Source: Ischnura elegans
Taxonomy: Eukaryota; Arthropoda; Insecta; Odonata; Coenagrionidae
Direction: 5' to 3'
Length of the DNA: 64,000 nucleotides
Assembly (NCBI RefSeq): GCF_921293095.1
Contig: NC_060252.1
Span: 3,906,001 to 3,970,000 of the forward strand
The translations under genes were made by a program, and so were the position numbers. This document shows, one piece after another, positions 44,649 through 54,240 of this stretch (position 1 is its first letter; the number at the start of each line of letters is the position of its first letter). The notes under the pieces were generated by a model. That model was not told the origin of the DNA and searched no databases. It saw only the letters and a program-made list of their open reading frames with translations.

Positions 44649-44982
44649 GAAGAACTATATCGGCGAAACAGGCAGATCGGTTAAAACACGTCTAGAGGAG
44701 CACGAGAGAGCAATTCGACTGGGGCAGTCAACGAAGTCCGCAGTAGCCGAACACGCAGCGCTGGGCCACACAATCGACCTTAAGGAAGCAAAAATTGTTG
44801 CGAGAGTGAAAGGCTTTAAACAGAGACTCGTAAGAGAAGCAATAGAAATATCTAAAGAGGAGAAAAACAACTTTAACAGAGACACTGGCCTTAAAATCAG
44901 CCGTACTTGGCAACCCGTAATCGGCAAAAATAATCGACAACCTACTCCTCCAACCTCTCACTCCCCTCCCCCCACCACCTGA
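44641..44982 (+). pseudogene. Penelope-like GIY-YIG endonuclease domain, right arm
   Basis: The frame reads PVGKNYIGETGRSVKTRLEE, then HERAIRLGQSTKSAVAEHA and KEAKIVARVKGFKQRLVREA, then ISRTWQPVIG, a Pro/Ser/Thr-rich tail and a stop at 44980-44982. YIGETGRS...R..EH...AVAEH...E.I is the GIY-YIG endonuclease domain found at the C-terminus of Penelope-like reverse transcriptases. All the RT domain is missing (5' truncation). A C-rich stretch, CCTATATATACC and a ribozyme-like segment follow, as in the fragment at 830-1020. Confidence 0.85.
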
Positions 44983-45027
44983 CACGTATACCTATATATA
45001 CCAATTTTAAATCCCACCTCTTCAGAT

Positions 45028-45066
45028 TCCCTTGAGAAAGCGACCAGCATCGGTCGGGAAACGTTG
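45028..45066 (+). ncRNA. Hammerhead-like ribozyme remnant in Penelope-like 3' end
   Basis: CTTGAGA is followed by a 5-bp stem (CGACC/GGTCG, loop AGCATC, 45041-45056) and then GAAAC at 45058-45062. Hammerhead ribozymes carry CUGANGA, stem II and GAAA in this order, and Penelope-like elements are known to contain such motifs. Here the first box is imperfect, so activity is doubtful. The minus-strand fragment near 880-915 has the matching order CTTGATAA, stem, CGAAAC. Confidence 0.3.
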
Positions 45067-45129
45067 GGGCCACCCAAAATCTGACGCGGCGACATAGCCC
45101 AAAAGTTTTAATTCAACAAGAATTAAATT

Positions 45130-45785
45130 GCTCGTGTCAATACAGGATTATATTTTGGAGACCGTATCATCCCTAGTTTTGCCGGGCATTTTAGAGTGAA
45201 TTCCAACGCTTAAAAATCAATGGAATCGTGAAATTAAAAAATAGTGTAAATATTTTTCCCATCTTTGCCATGCTTCTGGAGTATCCATTAAGGTTACCGT
45301 TAATTATACTATTTTTAATTCAATAAGGATCGATATCCCCAATTCATTTTAACATACGGTTCATGGGACTGCTGACAGCTGTACCATTTCCTGCTAATAA
45401 TGGTAATAGTATCCAATGAACTGCAAGAGTACTGCTCTTTTTTTCATTTTTACTGCTGATTGCCTACAAAAATTGATTGTCATTTTCGCTGCATGCTTCA
45501 CTTTATTCTTGAAATTTTCAGTTCGATGTTTCCGAAACTTGTTTTATTATTTTTTACAATCCAGTGTTTTACGTGCTATTATAACAATTCGCCCCTCGTT
45601 ATCGATATGAATTATAGTCCAGTCACGAGAGTACTTTTCAGCTTTGCGAAAGCAAATGGAATAAAATTGTATACGCTGAAGAATAATTTCACCGTTATTT
45701 TATCTGATTTTCGGACGTAAAATCCGTCTGTCAAAAATCACACTTATGTTTCATTATGATTCACTTTTTTAATATCAATCATCAC
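45130..45785. other. No supported feature
   Basis: Short overlapping open frames only; nothing recognised. Confidence 0.4.
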
Positions 45786-45787
45786 CT

Positions 45788-45985
45788 TAAGTCATCATTT
45801 TGATGATAGGCCTGACGCAGCTACACTCTCCCATTTGCTGACATTTCCATTTTTATATACAACTTCGCTTTTGCATCCTAAATATATTGTTCCATGTAAC
45901 TTATTTGTGGCGTAATCCCTTATCGTTCTTCGCGTCCCCCTGTCCTTCGACGATCGTCTTCTGCCTTAATTTTTGATGAGATGAA
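45788..45985 (-). mobile_element. RTE-like LINE 3'-end remnant
   Basis: GTCATCATTTTGATGATAGG, then CCTGACGCAGCTACACTCTC, and further T/C-rich blocks ending CTGTCCTTCGACGATCGTCT match the signature at 31786 and 34377. No coding is readable. Confidence 0.4.
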
Positions 45986-46108
45986 GGCGGTAATGGTGCC
46001 TCAAGCAATTAGTTTTTATAGCGAAGTACCCACAAATTTGACCGCTACGTCACTGTGGAATAGTTAACCTTGAAGAATCTTTTGTCATTAGTTAACCTTC
46101 CTCTGAAG

Positions 46109-46405
46109 CAGGGGCGCCTTTGGGAAGGGCAACAGGGGTCAAGATCCACCCCCAAATTTTATCAATTATTTTAATTTTTATTAGTTTAACGCATTCTAGA
46201 TACCTTGGTCAAGGAGCAAAGAGAGTGAATATATATAAATTAAAATTCGTGGCCACTAGTGCCGTACGAGATAGAATTTTTAGTTGTATATATCGCATAG
46301 TGTAGCACTTACTACTAAAAAACGCCCCTCTCACCCCTGTATTCCATACTCCCTGGATCCAGGTCATCAACCCCCTCCCAAAATTTTTTTTTGAATCCGC
46401 CACTG
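46109..46405. mobile_element. hAT-type MITE, 297 bp, with perfect TSD
   Basis: Ends CAGGGGCGCCTTTGGG and, inverted, CAGTGGCGGATTCAAA. Perfect 8-bp TSD CTCTGAAG at 46101-46108 and 46406-46413. Internal GGATCCAGG and poly-A/C tracts resemble the elements at 1720 and 29353. Confidence 0.85.
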
Positions 46406-46413
46406 CTCTGAAG

Positions 46414-47660
46414 CACTTTCTCATCGTAAAATGCAATTCGAGTCATGTGACGACTATAACAATTGAATATTATGGAATATAATTGGAGTCATGAGACAAT
46501 TGTGAATGCGCTATAGGTACTCCTGTAAAGTTGGCAAACGCGTGCTCTGATACTGATACGAATACAATGGTGCCCTCTACTGTGGATGCCTGATCGACCT
46601 TGTTTCGTTTTTCTTCGGGTAATTATATTGAATTCATGATTCGGCTAACTTTTTCCTCAAATGGAATAACTCACTGCGCATGTTTGGCCTACGATTAGCT
46701 CGGTTACTCTTATCCATCCCTCAGCAAGTAGAGAAATATATTTCAGTTGGTTGATAGTCACACCCTTCCAAACAGCCTATTGGAGCCTTGCCGTCAGTAA
46801 CCCGCATCCATGTGGACAAGTGAAAAACCGGAGTAGGGGGAGGTAATGGCGCCTCTGTTCGCCTGCAAACCGGGGGTAGTGATGGCTCGCCCTTCGCTTG
46901 AAGTCCCTACAAAGTTGACGCAACTCGGGTAGGTATATTGTATTGCATTGTGTGGAACATACGAGAGTGCAGCTCCCTTTCGAATAACTCCAGCGTTGCC
47001 AATCTTCTGGACCAAGTTCATTAAAATCTCATCACTTCTCGTAAAATCGTTATTCGTAGAACCTCGATCAAAAGACATACTCGATAGTTCCACCGTGAAG
47101 AGCACGGTTAGTGCATTTATTTACTTCTGAGTTTCCGAATTAGTAAAGTAAAAAATACGCTACGACTGGTCAAATTTTCTGGAGGAACCTCATGCCGTGA
47201 CGGCTCTCTCTCTTTGAGGGATTATCTCTCAGAGGGCGAGGAATGGTTCGGGAAACGGTCATGCTCGAGCACAAATTAATATTGCTATGGATCCCATGTA
47301 ATTTGCAGGATACTGTGCGCCAGGCCTTTGTAGGCTCATTGACACGTGAGAAACTTATTCGTTTGGTGAATTATTTTCAAGAATTATACACTTGACGATC
47401 AATTTCGGGATAAACTTGCCTGATGGGAATGCCAGTTCAAAGTTCATGCTAAAGACATTTTAGACGAGAAATTTCAGGTTTTTGCCACTCAGAATATAAT
47501 TGAAACTGAGGGAGGCGATAACGTGTACTTAATTTTTAATGCTTTTTAAATAATAACTGATCAAATAATATTGAAGTGAATTTAAATTTAAAAATTCTAT
47601 ACACGTTCCTTCCTTCGAGTGAGTTATTCGGCTACCAAACTGTTGTTTGATGCGTAAAAA
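46414..47660. other. No supported feature
   Basis: No recognised gene or repeat end. The overlapping open frames at 46794-47130 on both strands lack motifs. Confidence 0.4.
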
Positions 47661-47664
47661 AATT

Positions 47665-47745
47665 AAAACGCTTTGTATGTTCCACAAAATGCAATTTTAC
47701 ATACCGACCCGAGCTTCAACAACTCTCAAGCATTTTAAGCGAGGA
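47665..47745 (-). mobile_element. Penelope-like 3' end fragment (short)
   Basis: TATGTTCCACAAAATGC, then ACATACCGACCCGAGCTTCAA, closely parallels TATGTTCCACAAGAG ... ATACCGACCCAGGTTTCGAC at 850-893. It is a second, more decayed copy of the same terminal region. Confidence 0.45.
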
Positions 47746-49305
47746 TCGAGGCATAGCTACCCCTGACTGTAACATGGCCCTCAGTCTAACTGTTGGCAAA
47801 ATGTAAAATATACCCATTTAATATGGCGATGGTTTACCTTCTGTATAAAAGAGTCGATCTTTGCCTTTTTACTGAAAATTTGAATCTATTGCTTATATCT
47901 ATTCCTTTCATATTTCTTTTAACATAAGGCCTTAAATTTTATAGATTGCTTTGATTTCATTTGTCTACATAAGCATCTGGAATCAATTATAAAAACAATC
48001 AATAGCTTACATTTTACTAAACATATCGGGGTGTATGGTTAGGTCATGTAATACTTTTGTCCCAAGTTATGCAAACTGAAATCAATATTTGTAAAAGTTA
48101 TTTATGGCAAAATATCGTACATAAGTAGCACACTTTTTATTCTAAAATATTATAAATGCCTTTATAAACTTTAATTTATAACATGACTAGCTGACCCGGC
48201 GAACTTCGTACCGCTAACAATCAATGAACTTACAGTTTAGTTACACCATTTATTAATCAAGAGCGGTTGTATCATTTTTATTGTGCGGTGTAATCATATT
48301 TAATTCATTATAATAAAATAAGGATACAAATTCAATAATACTACGTAAATGAGCGTCAAAATTGCTTGTGAGAAAGGCATTTTCTTTATTGAATCTACAT
48401 TGGGTGGGTCGGAGCACGTTTACGCGGACTTTTTTCAATGAATTTTCTTATGTTTTAGCTTAAGAAATTTTGGGCATCGTGGTTTTATACACCAGTTAAT
48501 GAAATAAATATTATACGCATTCAGTTGTTGGCTATTTGCGTTATTAACCGTAAAAAAATATTTTCAGGTCCAAGTCTGTTGCGTAAACTTGGCCCGTTCA
48601 CGGGGCAGGTTAACGCAACGCCAGACCGACGCTTGACTGATGCTCAAAATCGTGTAAGAAAATCCCCTATTAAGCAGCATTCGTATCAAATGACTTTAGG
48701 CGCGCCAGTTATAGTATCTCTGTTTGGAAAAAATGCACTGCGTAAACGTGTTGCATGCGTAAACGCACCACGGTGTGCCCTACAGATTAGGGTTTAATGT
48801 CTTGCGTAAAGCGCCTTCTGACAAACAACAGTTTTTGTTTTGTTATCAGGCGCAAGATATAGCAGTTGAAGCTAAATAAATATAGCGAAGCGAAGCAGTG
48901 ACGCAGCGAGGGGGGTTTTTTGGGGTTAAAACCCCCCAAGGGCTCAGAGAACTTTTTTTATAAAAACTTTTGTTACTAATATTAGGGGGACGGATGAGTA
49001 ACAAACAAAACATATTTAACTATTCAAACAGCCGCAAAACCATCTATTTTGAACCATTTATCTTAAAAAATGTCTGTGGGAGGGCCCCCACACCTCTCGC
49101 TTACCTTAGCGAGTTTTCTATACCCTAGAGACACGTAATATTAGCTGCGCCTAAAACCCCCTATCCTTAATTCCTAGCTGCGCTGTTGAAGTGAAGGAAG
49201 AAATACAGCGGATGGTTTACCGAATCGTTAAAATACCACGTTTAATTGACCTTGAGAAAACCATGGGTTTTCATTATCACATGAGCACAAAAATCACAAA
49301 AACTG

Positions 49306-49331
49306 AAAGACTGACCGTTTGGTCAGTCTTT
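49306..49331. repeat. Perfect hairpin, 11-bp stem, 4-base loop
   Basis: AAAGACTGACC, loop GTTT, GGTCAGTCTTT inside the TSD-flanked element. Confidence 0.9.
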
Positions 49332-49507
49332 GATGTCAGAAAGGTTTGTTAATCGTTATCACGAATTCAACAGGAATTGGGAATTGGATACGTTTAAACT
49401 CAAAGGGCATATAAGCGGGGATCATGGAATCTTCGGAATGAGAACTTTCTCATCTTTGAGTTTTCCTTTGAGTAAATTCGCGTGAATCACATTCATTATC
49501 AATTTTT

Positions 49508-49759
49508 TTAAATCACCAAAAGCATTCCGTTGGATAGTATGGTTAGTTTAGGTTTCGAAAGATCATGAACACAGAGCCTACCTTTAGCTATAAATCGTAG
49601 TAAGCCAGGTACGTCCAAGGACTTTAAATATTCAGATAGATAGTTGGTGACTTCGTCTTCGTCAATCAAACTCCTCAATTCCTCGACAGGAACACGGACA
49701 TTACCGTTTGTCAACAATTGCTTGGAGATTTTTTTACAAACATGGTAGTGAAAAGTCAA
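49508..49759 (-). pseudogene. Unrecognised open frame inside the TSD-flanked element
   Basis: It reads VRVPVEELRSLIDEDEVTNY, LSEYLKSLDVPGLLRFIAKG and LCVHDLSKPK, about 83 codons with protein-like composition. An acceptor-like CAG precedes it on the minus strand at about 49760. It runs opposite to the presumed direction of the element, so it may be a captured exon or a piece of another transposon. No family is recognised. Confidence 0.3.
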
Positions 49760-50135
49760 CCTGTGCTGGGCTTACAATTTGCTCGAATTAAATTTTTTAA
49801 TGCAATTTCAATATTTTGAATATATTTAGTAATTAAAATGTTATATTGCTACGAAATGCAGTTATTAAATTGAAAAAAAAATAATAATTTAATTTGTAGT
49901 TTTGACCGACTTATCAATTGTTGTTGTGTTACTTACTCCTAAAAACATATCACTAATTGTAAGAAAGAGATGAAATGTTTTGTGAAATTATCCTTTTCTT
50001 AATGTCCTATATGTTATCCGGGGCTGAGAGGAATCCAAAGAACCTAATATCATTAAAATCGATGCAGCCATTCTCGAGCTATAAGTGTTGTAACCAACAC
50101 GATTTTTGACTTTCTTTTATATATATAGATGACTA

Positions 50136-50779
50136 TTTGTTGCACCGTTGAAGAATTTGGAGTCAAATGAAGCTATAATCAAACAGCTTCCCCAATACAA
50201 TGTAAAATTTATTTTTGGAACGTGAAGGGCCGGATCCAAAATGTAACTATTGTAAAGAATCTATACAAACAAACTTTAGGAGAGTTTTCTCTTCCACACT
50301 CCGTGGAATTCAATTCTCCGGATCAAATAACAACCTCGTATGCAGTTTTTTTTCTTTCTGCTTTCCAAAGGTGAATATTTCTGAAATGACTGGCATAAAA
50401 AAATAATACTATTCAATTCCTAGAAAGCGGTATTTTTCATGCCCTTTTTTCATTACCTTTGTATCATATTGTTGAGTACATTCAATGTTTTTCCTACAAT
50501 AGGAGGAGTACGGTAGCCTTCAATCATGGGCCCTGAAGTAGCAGCTTTCGGAATAAAGAAATCGTAGACTGCCTAAAATTGACTCAGTGAAGTGACATGG
50601 GAACTCAGCAAAATGAAGAATGGAACTATTTAAGTACATTGAGTGACACCTGAAGATAGAAAGCCTCGAGAGTTGAAGATTCAAGGGATGAAGATCGGCC
50701 GTGTGATGACGTTGATTTTGTATTGTTGGACATTTTGTATCTGTTTCAATGTATGTGCTTTTTTGAATTTTTTTACGAC
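50136..50779. other. No supported feature
   Basis: Nothing recognised before the minisatellite. Confidence 0.4.
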
Positions 50780-50789
50780 TGTGTTTTGC

Positions 50790-51890
50790 TGTAAAAGTGA
50801 TTAAGTGTGAATGTGATTTGGTGGGATTGATAGTATTTAATTAAGGGTGTGTCATATGGAGTGAATGAGCTCTGTTAATTAGTGTGAACGAGATTATATC
50901 ATCAGGTGTGAATGATAGCGCTATTTAGTGTGAATGAGGACATGTTATTTGGTGTGAAGGACGGTATGTCATTTGGTGTGAAAGACGGTATGTCATTTGG
51001 TGTGAATGATCGTACGTTCTTTGGCGTGAATTAGGTTATAAATTTAGTGTGAATGAGATTACGTACTTTATATAGTGTGAATGAGAGTATTAATTTGGTA
51101 TGCAATGAATGGATATGTGTTATTTAGTATGAATGAGGATTTACTATTTAGTGTGAGTATTGTTATGTGATTTAGTGTGAATGAGATGCTATTTAGTGTG
51201 AATATTAGTATGCAATTTTGTGCGAATGAGATTACGCTCGTTATATAGTGTGAATGAGAGAATTAATTTAGTATGAATGGGAGTGTTTTAGTTAGTGTAA
51301 ATGAGGAGTTATTATTTAGTGTGAGTATTGGTATATGATTTAGTGCGAAAGACGGTATATTATTTGGTGTGAATGATGGTAATTATTTAGTATGAATGAG
51401 ATTTAGTATTAATGAGGGTATGTAAGTGTGAAAGGAAGTGTGTTACATAGCTTGAATAGGGGATTTATTTAGCGTTAATATTGGTAAACGATTTAGTGTG
51501 AATGAATGAATGTTATGTAGTGTGACTATTTGGTATACCAAGGGTTTAGTGTGAATGGAAGTATGTTAATTAGCGTGGATGAGTGTTTATTATTTAGTGT
51601 TAATGAGGGTACTGATTTGGTGTGAATGAGTGTGGGTTATTTTATGCGAATGCTGGTTCATGTAGTGAGATGTTTGGTGTATGTTAAGTGTGAATGAGTG
51701 AATGTGATTTAGTGTGTACATTAGTGTGGAATTTTGTGTGAATGATAGTATTTGATTTAGTGTAAATGAGGGTATTTATTAATTAATAATTTCAATATGC
51801 GATTAAGTGCAAATGAGACTAAGTTTTGAGTGTGAATGAGGGTATTAATTTAGTTTGAATGGCAGTGTGATATTTAGTGTGATTTAAGGT
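50790..51890 (+). repeat. Degenerate minisatellite, TTTAGTGTGAATGAG-type unit, block 1
   Basis: Dozens of diverged units of roughly 25-30 bp share TTTAGTGTGAATGAG followed by a variable G/T-rich spacer such as GGTATGTTA. The spacing is irregular. There are no identical spacers or repeats of CRISPR type. Confidence 0.9.
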
Positions 51891-53205
51891 GTGTTACACG
51901 TTGGGAATATTTGGTTCAAGTGTTTTTTTATTGCATTTGTGAACGTTAGATGTAGTGCTTGATTTTATCGTAGACTTTGGGTAGAGTAGTGTAGTGCATG
52001 TCCCCCTCAAATCCAACTGCGTCCTCAACGTGGAGAGGGGGTGTAACAGCAGACAGTCATGATGATGATGTAAACAAAATTGCCGCATTTTATTAAGTGC
52101 CTTTTTTGCTAATATCTTTCACAGTATTATCGGACTACTTTGAGCGAATTAAAATCCTTGAATTATTTCTATCTGGTGAGTTAGTTTACATGCATGACTT
52201 TCCGCTGGCTAATGCAGTTGGTGATGTAAGTGTGCCATTTATCATTGTGTTAGTGTATGAAATTATTTTCATGTGTCAGAGTTGTAATTGTCTCAGTTTT
52301 AACCTCAAGGGATTTCTATTTTTTATTCATAGATATGTAAACCTTGTTGAAAAAAACAATCTGTTATAATTAGTTTGTCAAATTGATCTGCAATGAATTT
52401 TATTCTAATTCAATGTGCGCTTTTATATTTCCATTCAAATTCCATCCATACACCAAATTTACACATGATAAATATCTTATGTCATGAGCTGTTTTGAGAA
52501 ATTAAAATTAAAACACTTATTTACATTATTTTTGACTTGCTGAAATATTGCATTTTTCTTTCTATGTAAGTTTACATATTGCTATCTTCGACAAACTTCA
52601 ATTTTAACCATAATTAACTGACCAACCGATCAACTTAATTTATTTACTAATATGATAAATAAATAATATAAAATATGTAATTCTTTTATCTTCCCCTGCC
52701 AAAACCAATCTATTTTGTTTATTTCAGTTTAAGAGTTTGCCTTGTCATTAGTAATAAAACTCAAATAACCAATTTTTACTGTCTACTAATGGAATTTTCC
52801 TTTTTTTATTCAAGTGTGGCCGTTGCTAATTTCTATAAAATCTTAAGATACACCCAAATGTAATCCTTAGTTACCGCTGAGTTCATTTGCTAATGTGAAA
52901 AATAATGAAAAATACTTGTTTTTGTAATTTGCGCCTTGAAAAAAAAACATTCTTTCATTTTTGAAATGTAAATATTGTTTTATTCAATGTATTTAACTAT
53001 TACTGTCTATTCAGTTTATATTTTACTTTGAGGAGTAAACACATGGAATTGATTTTTATTGTATGAACCTGCTAAAACAAATATAGTTTCCATATCAATT
53101 TGACTCTTCCTAATATTTTAAATGAAGAAACATTTCACAACCTGGCTTATAAATTCTACTTAGTTAACCCACTACTGTCGAAAAAATTATTAATTACTTA
53201 TTTTT
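51891..53205. other. AT-rich spacer between the minisatellite blocks
   Basis: No minisatellite units and no gene were recognised; a short inverted pair CCCCCTC / GAGGGGG lies at about 52001-52040. Confidence 0.4.
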
Positions 53206-53209
53206 ATTA

Positions 53210-53665
53210 GTTAGTTGAGGGTATATTTTTTTGAGTTGCGGTATCTAATTTAGTATGATGTGAGCATGTTGAAAAGTGCAAATGCAATTATGGTATCTAA
53301 TTAAATCTAATTTGATGTGAATAATGGTATTTATTCAATGTGAAAGATAGTAGGTATCTAATTTTTGTGAAATGGGGTGTAATTTGTGTCAATTGGATTA
53401 TGTTGTTTGGTGTGAATGAGTGAATGTGATTTAGTGTGAACATTGGTTTATGATTAGTGTCAAATTGAGCATAGAAAATAGTGTGGCAGGGTATGTTGTT
53501 TAGTATGAAATTAAGCATGTGATTTAATGTGAATGAAATATTGGTGTGCTGTGAATGAGAGAGTATGAAATTTTGAGTGATAGGATTGCGGTTTTTAGTT
53601 ACTGTATGGCTATGTTTATGTTGTTTATGTCTAATGATTGTATGCAATGTAGTGTGCATGAGAGA
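53210..53665 (+). repeat. Degenerate minisatellite, block 2
   Basis: The same TTTAGTGTGAATGAG-type units as block 1, more diverged. The His/Asn-rich open frame on the minus strand (53297-53659) is just the complement of these units. Confidence 0.85.
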
Positions 53666-53799
53666 GTTTACAAATTTATTTTTAGCATAACACCAATTTT
53701 AGCATTTAAGCGCAATGCATGATGGGAGAAAGAAAAATATTAGCCCCATAAGTGCTTTTAAACATAGACGTGTAAGCGATTTTTCATTTTTTCCCAAGG

Positions 53800-54240
53800 G
53801 TCCTAATGAGTGCCTCTCTCAGGGAAGCACACAAAAATATGCTCCCGGGGGATCGGGTTGATGTGGGGTCCAGAGTGTTGGCTTCCCACCCCGTGGGCTC
53901 GGGTTCAAATCCCGGCGGTGGCAGAGAATTTTCATAGGTCCCTGCGTGAATGTTGTGTGGAGGACATTTCAAGCGCAACACTCCGTCCGTCGGATGGGAC
54001 GTTGAGCCGTGGTCCCCTTGGTGCCTATAGTTAAGAGCCGGCTAATGTCGACGCGGAGTTTCTCTCCATCCTTCCTTACCTATCCTACCGTAATGGCGCA
54101 AACGACCCCAGGAGCTGTTCGTCGCCTCCTCCGAATGCCATGCAATGGCAATACGCTTCAGGGCTGCTTGGGTGGTATGCGGGTGGCCTGTACAGATATC
54201 ATCTGTGAATTCGCGCCCTCTGAGAAACCTAACGCTAAAT
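53800..54240 (+). mobile_element. tRNA-derived SINE
   Basis: A tRNA-like head at about 53856-53925 contains an A-box-like GTCCAGAGTGTTGG and a canonical B box GGGTTCAAATCCCGG. The body continues CCGTCGGATGGGACGTTGAG, a block widespread in arthropod SINEs, then TTTCTCTCCATCCTTCCTT and ATGGCGCAAACGACC. It would be transcribed by RNA polymerase III from the internal promoter. The boundaries are approximate; no TSD could be defined. Confidence 0.75.

Larger units (their letters stand above)
44143..45129. mobile_element. Penelope-like element inserted as an inverted dimer
   Basis: Positions 44186-45118 form a near-perfect inverted repeat centred at 44652 with arms of about 457 bp and a spacer of about 19 bp. 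The arms are two Penelope-like 3' halves with their 5' ends facing: the right one on the plus strand, the left one on the minus strand. The 13-bp direct repeat CAAGAATTAAATT at 44143-44155 and 45117-45129 brackets the whole pair and looks like a single TSD. The left copy keeps about 30 bp more of its 3' tail (44156-44185). Confidence 0.85.
48190..50128 (+). mobile_element. TSD-flanked retroposon-like element, 1.94 kb
   Basis: It starts GCTGACCCGGCGAACTTCG and ends with a TTTATATATATAG tail. The 7-bp direct repeat ATGACTA flanks it (48183-48189 and 50129-50135). There are no terminal inverted repeats. These ends, including the pre-terminal TTCTCGAGCTATAAG ... TAACCAACACGA, are familiar from a repeat widespread in arthropod genomes, probably an RTE-like or other LINE-mobilised element; a Helitron is the alternative. 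No RT or Rep domain is readable, so it is non-autonomous or decayed. Confidence 0.65.

Noticed and set aside
49306-49331. Hairpin as a bacterial-type terminator
   Set aside because: There is no U-tract and no bacterial gene; the context is a eukaryotic mobile element.
50790-51890. Possible CRISPR-like array
   Set aside because: Units are variable in length and sequence, there are no constant-length spacers, and the context is eukaryotic; it is a degenerate minisatellite.
53297-53659. His/Asn-rich 120-codon open frame on the minus strand
   Set aside because: It is the complement of the minisatellite units; the composition comes from the repeat.
53856-53925. A tRNA gene
   Set aside because: The B box is good, but the A box and acceptor stem do not form a convincing tRNA and a SINE body follows.
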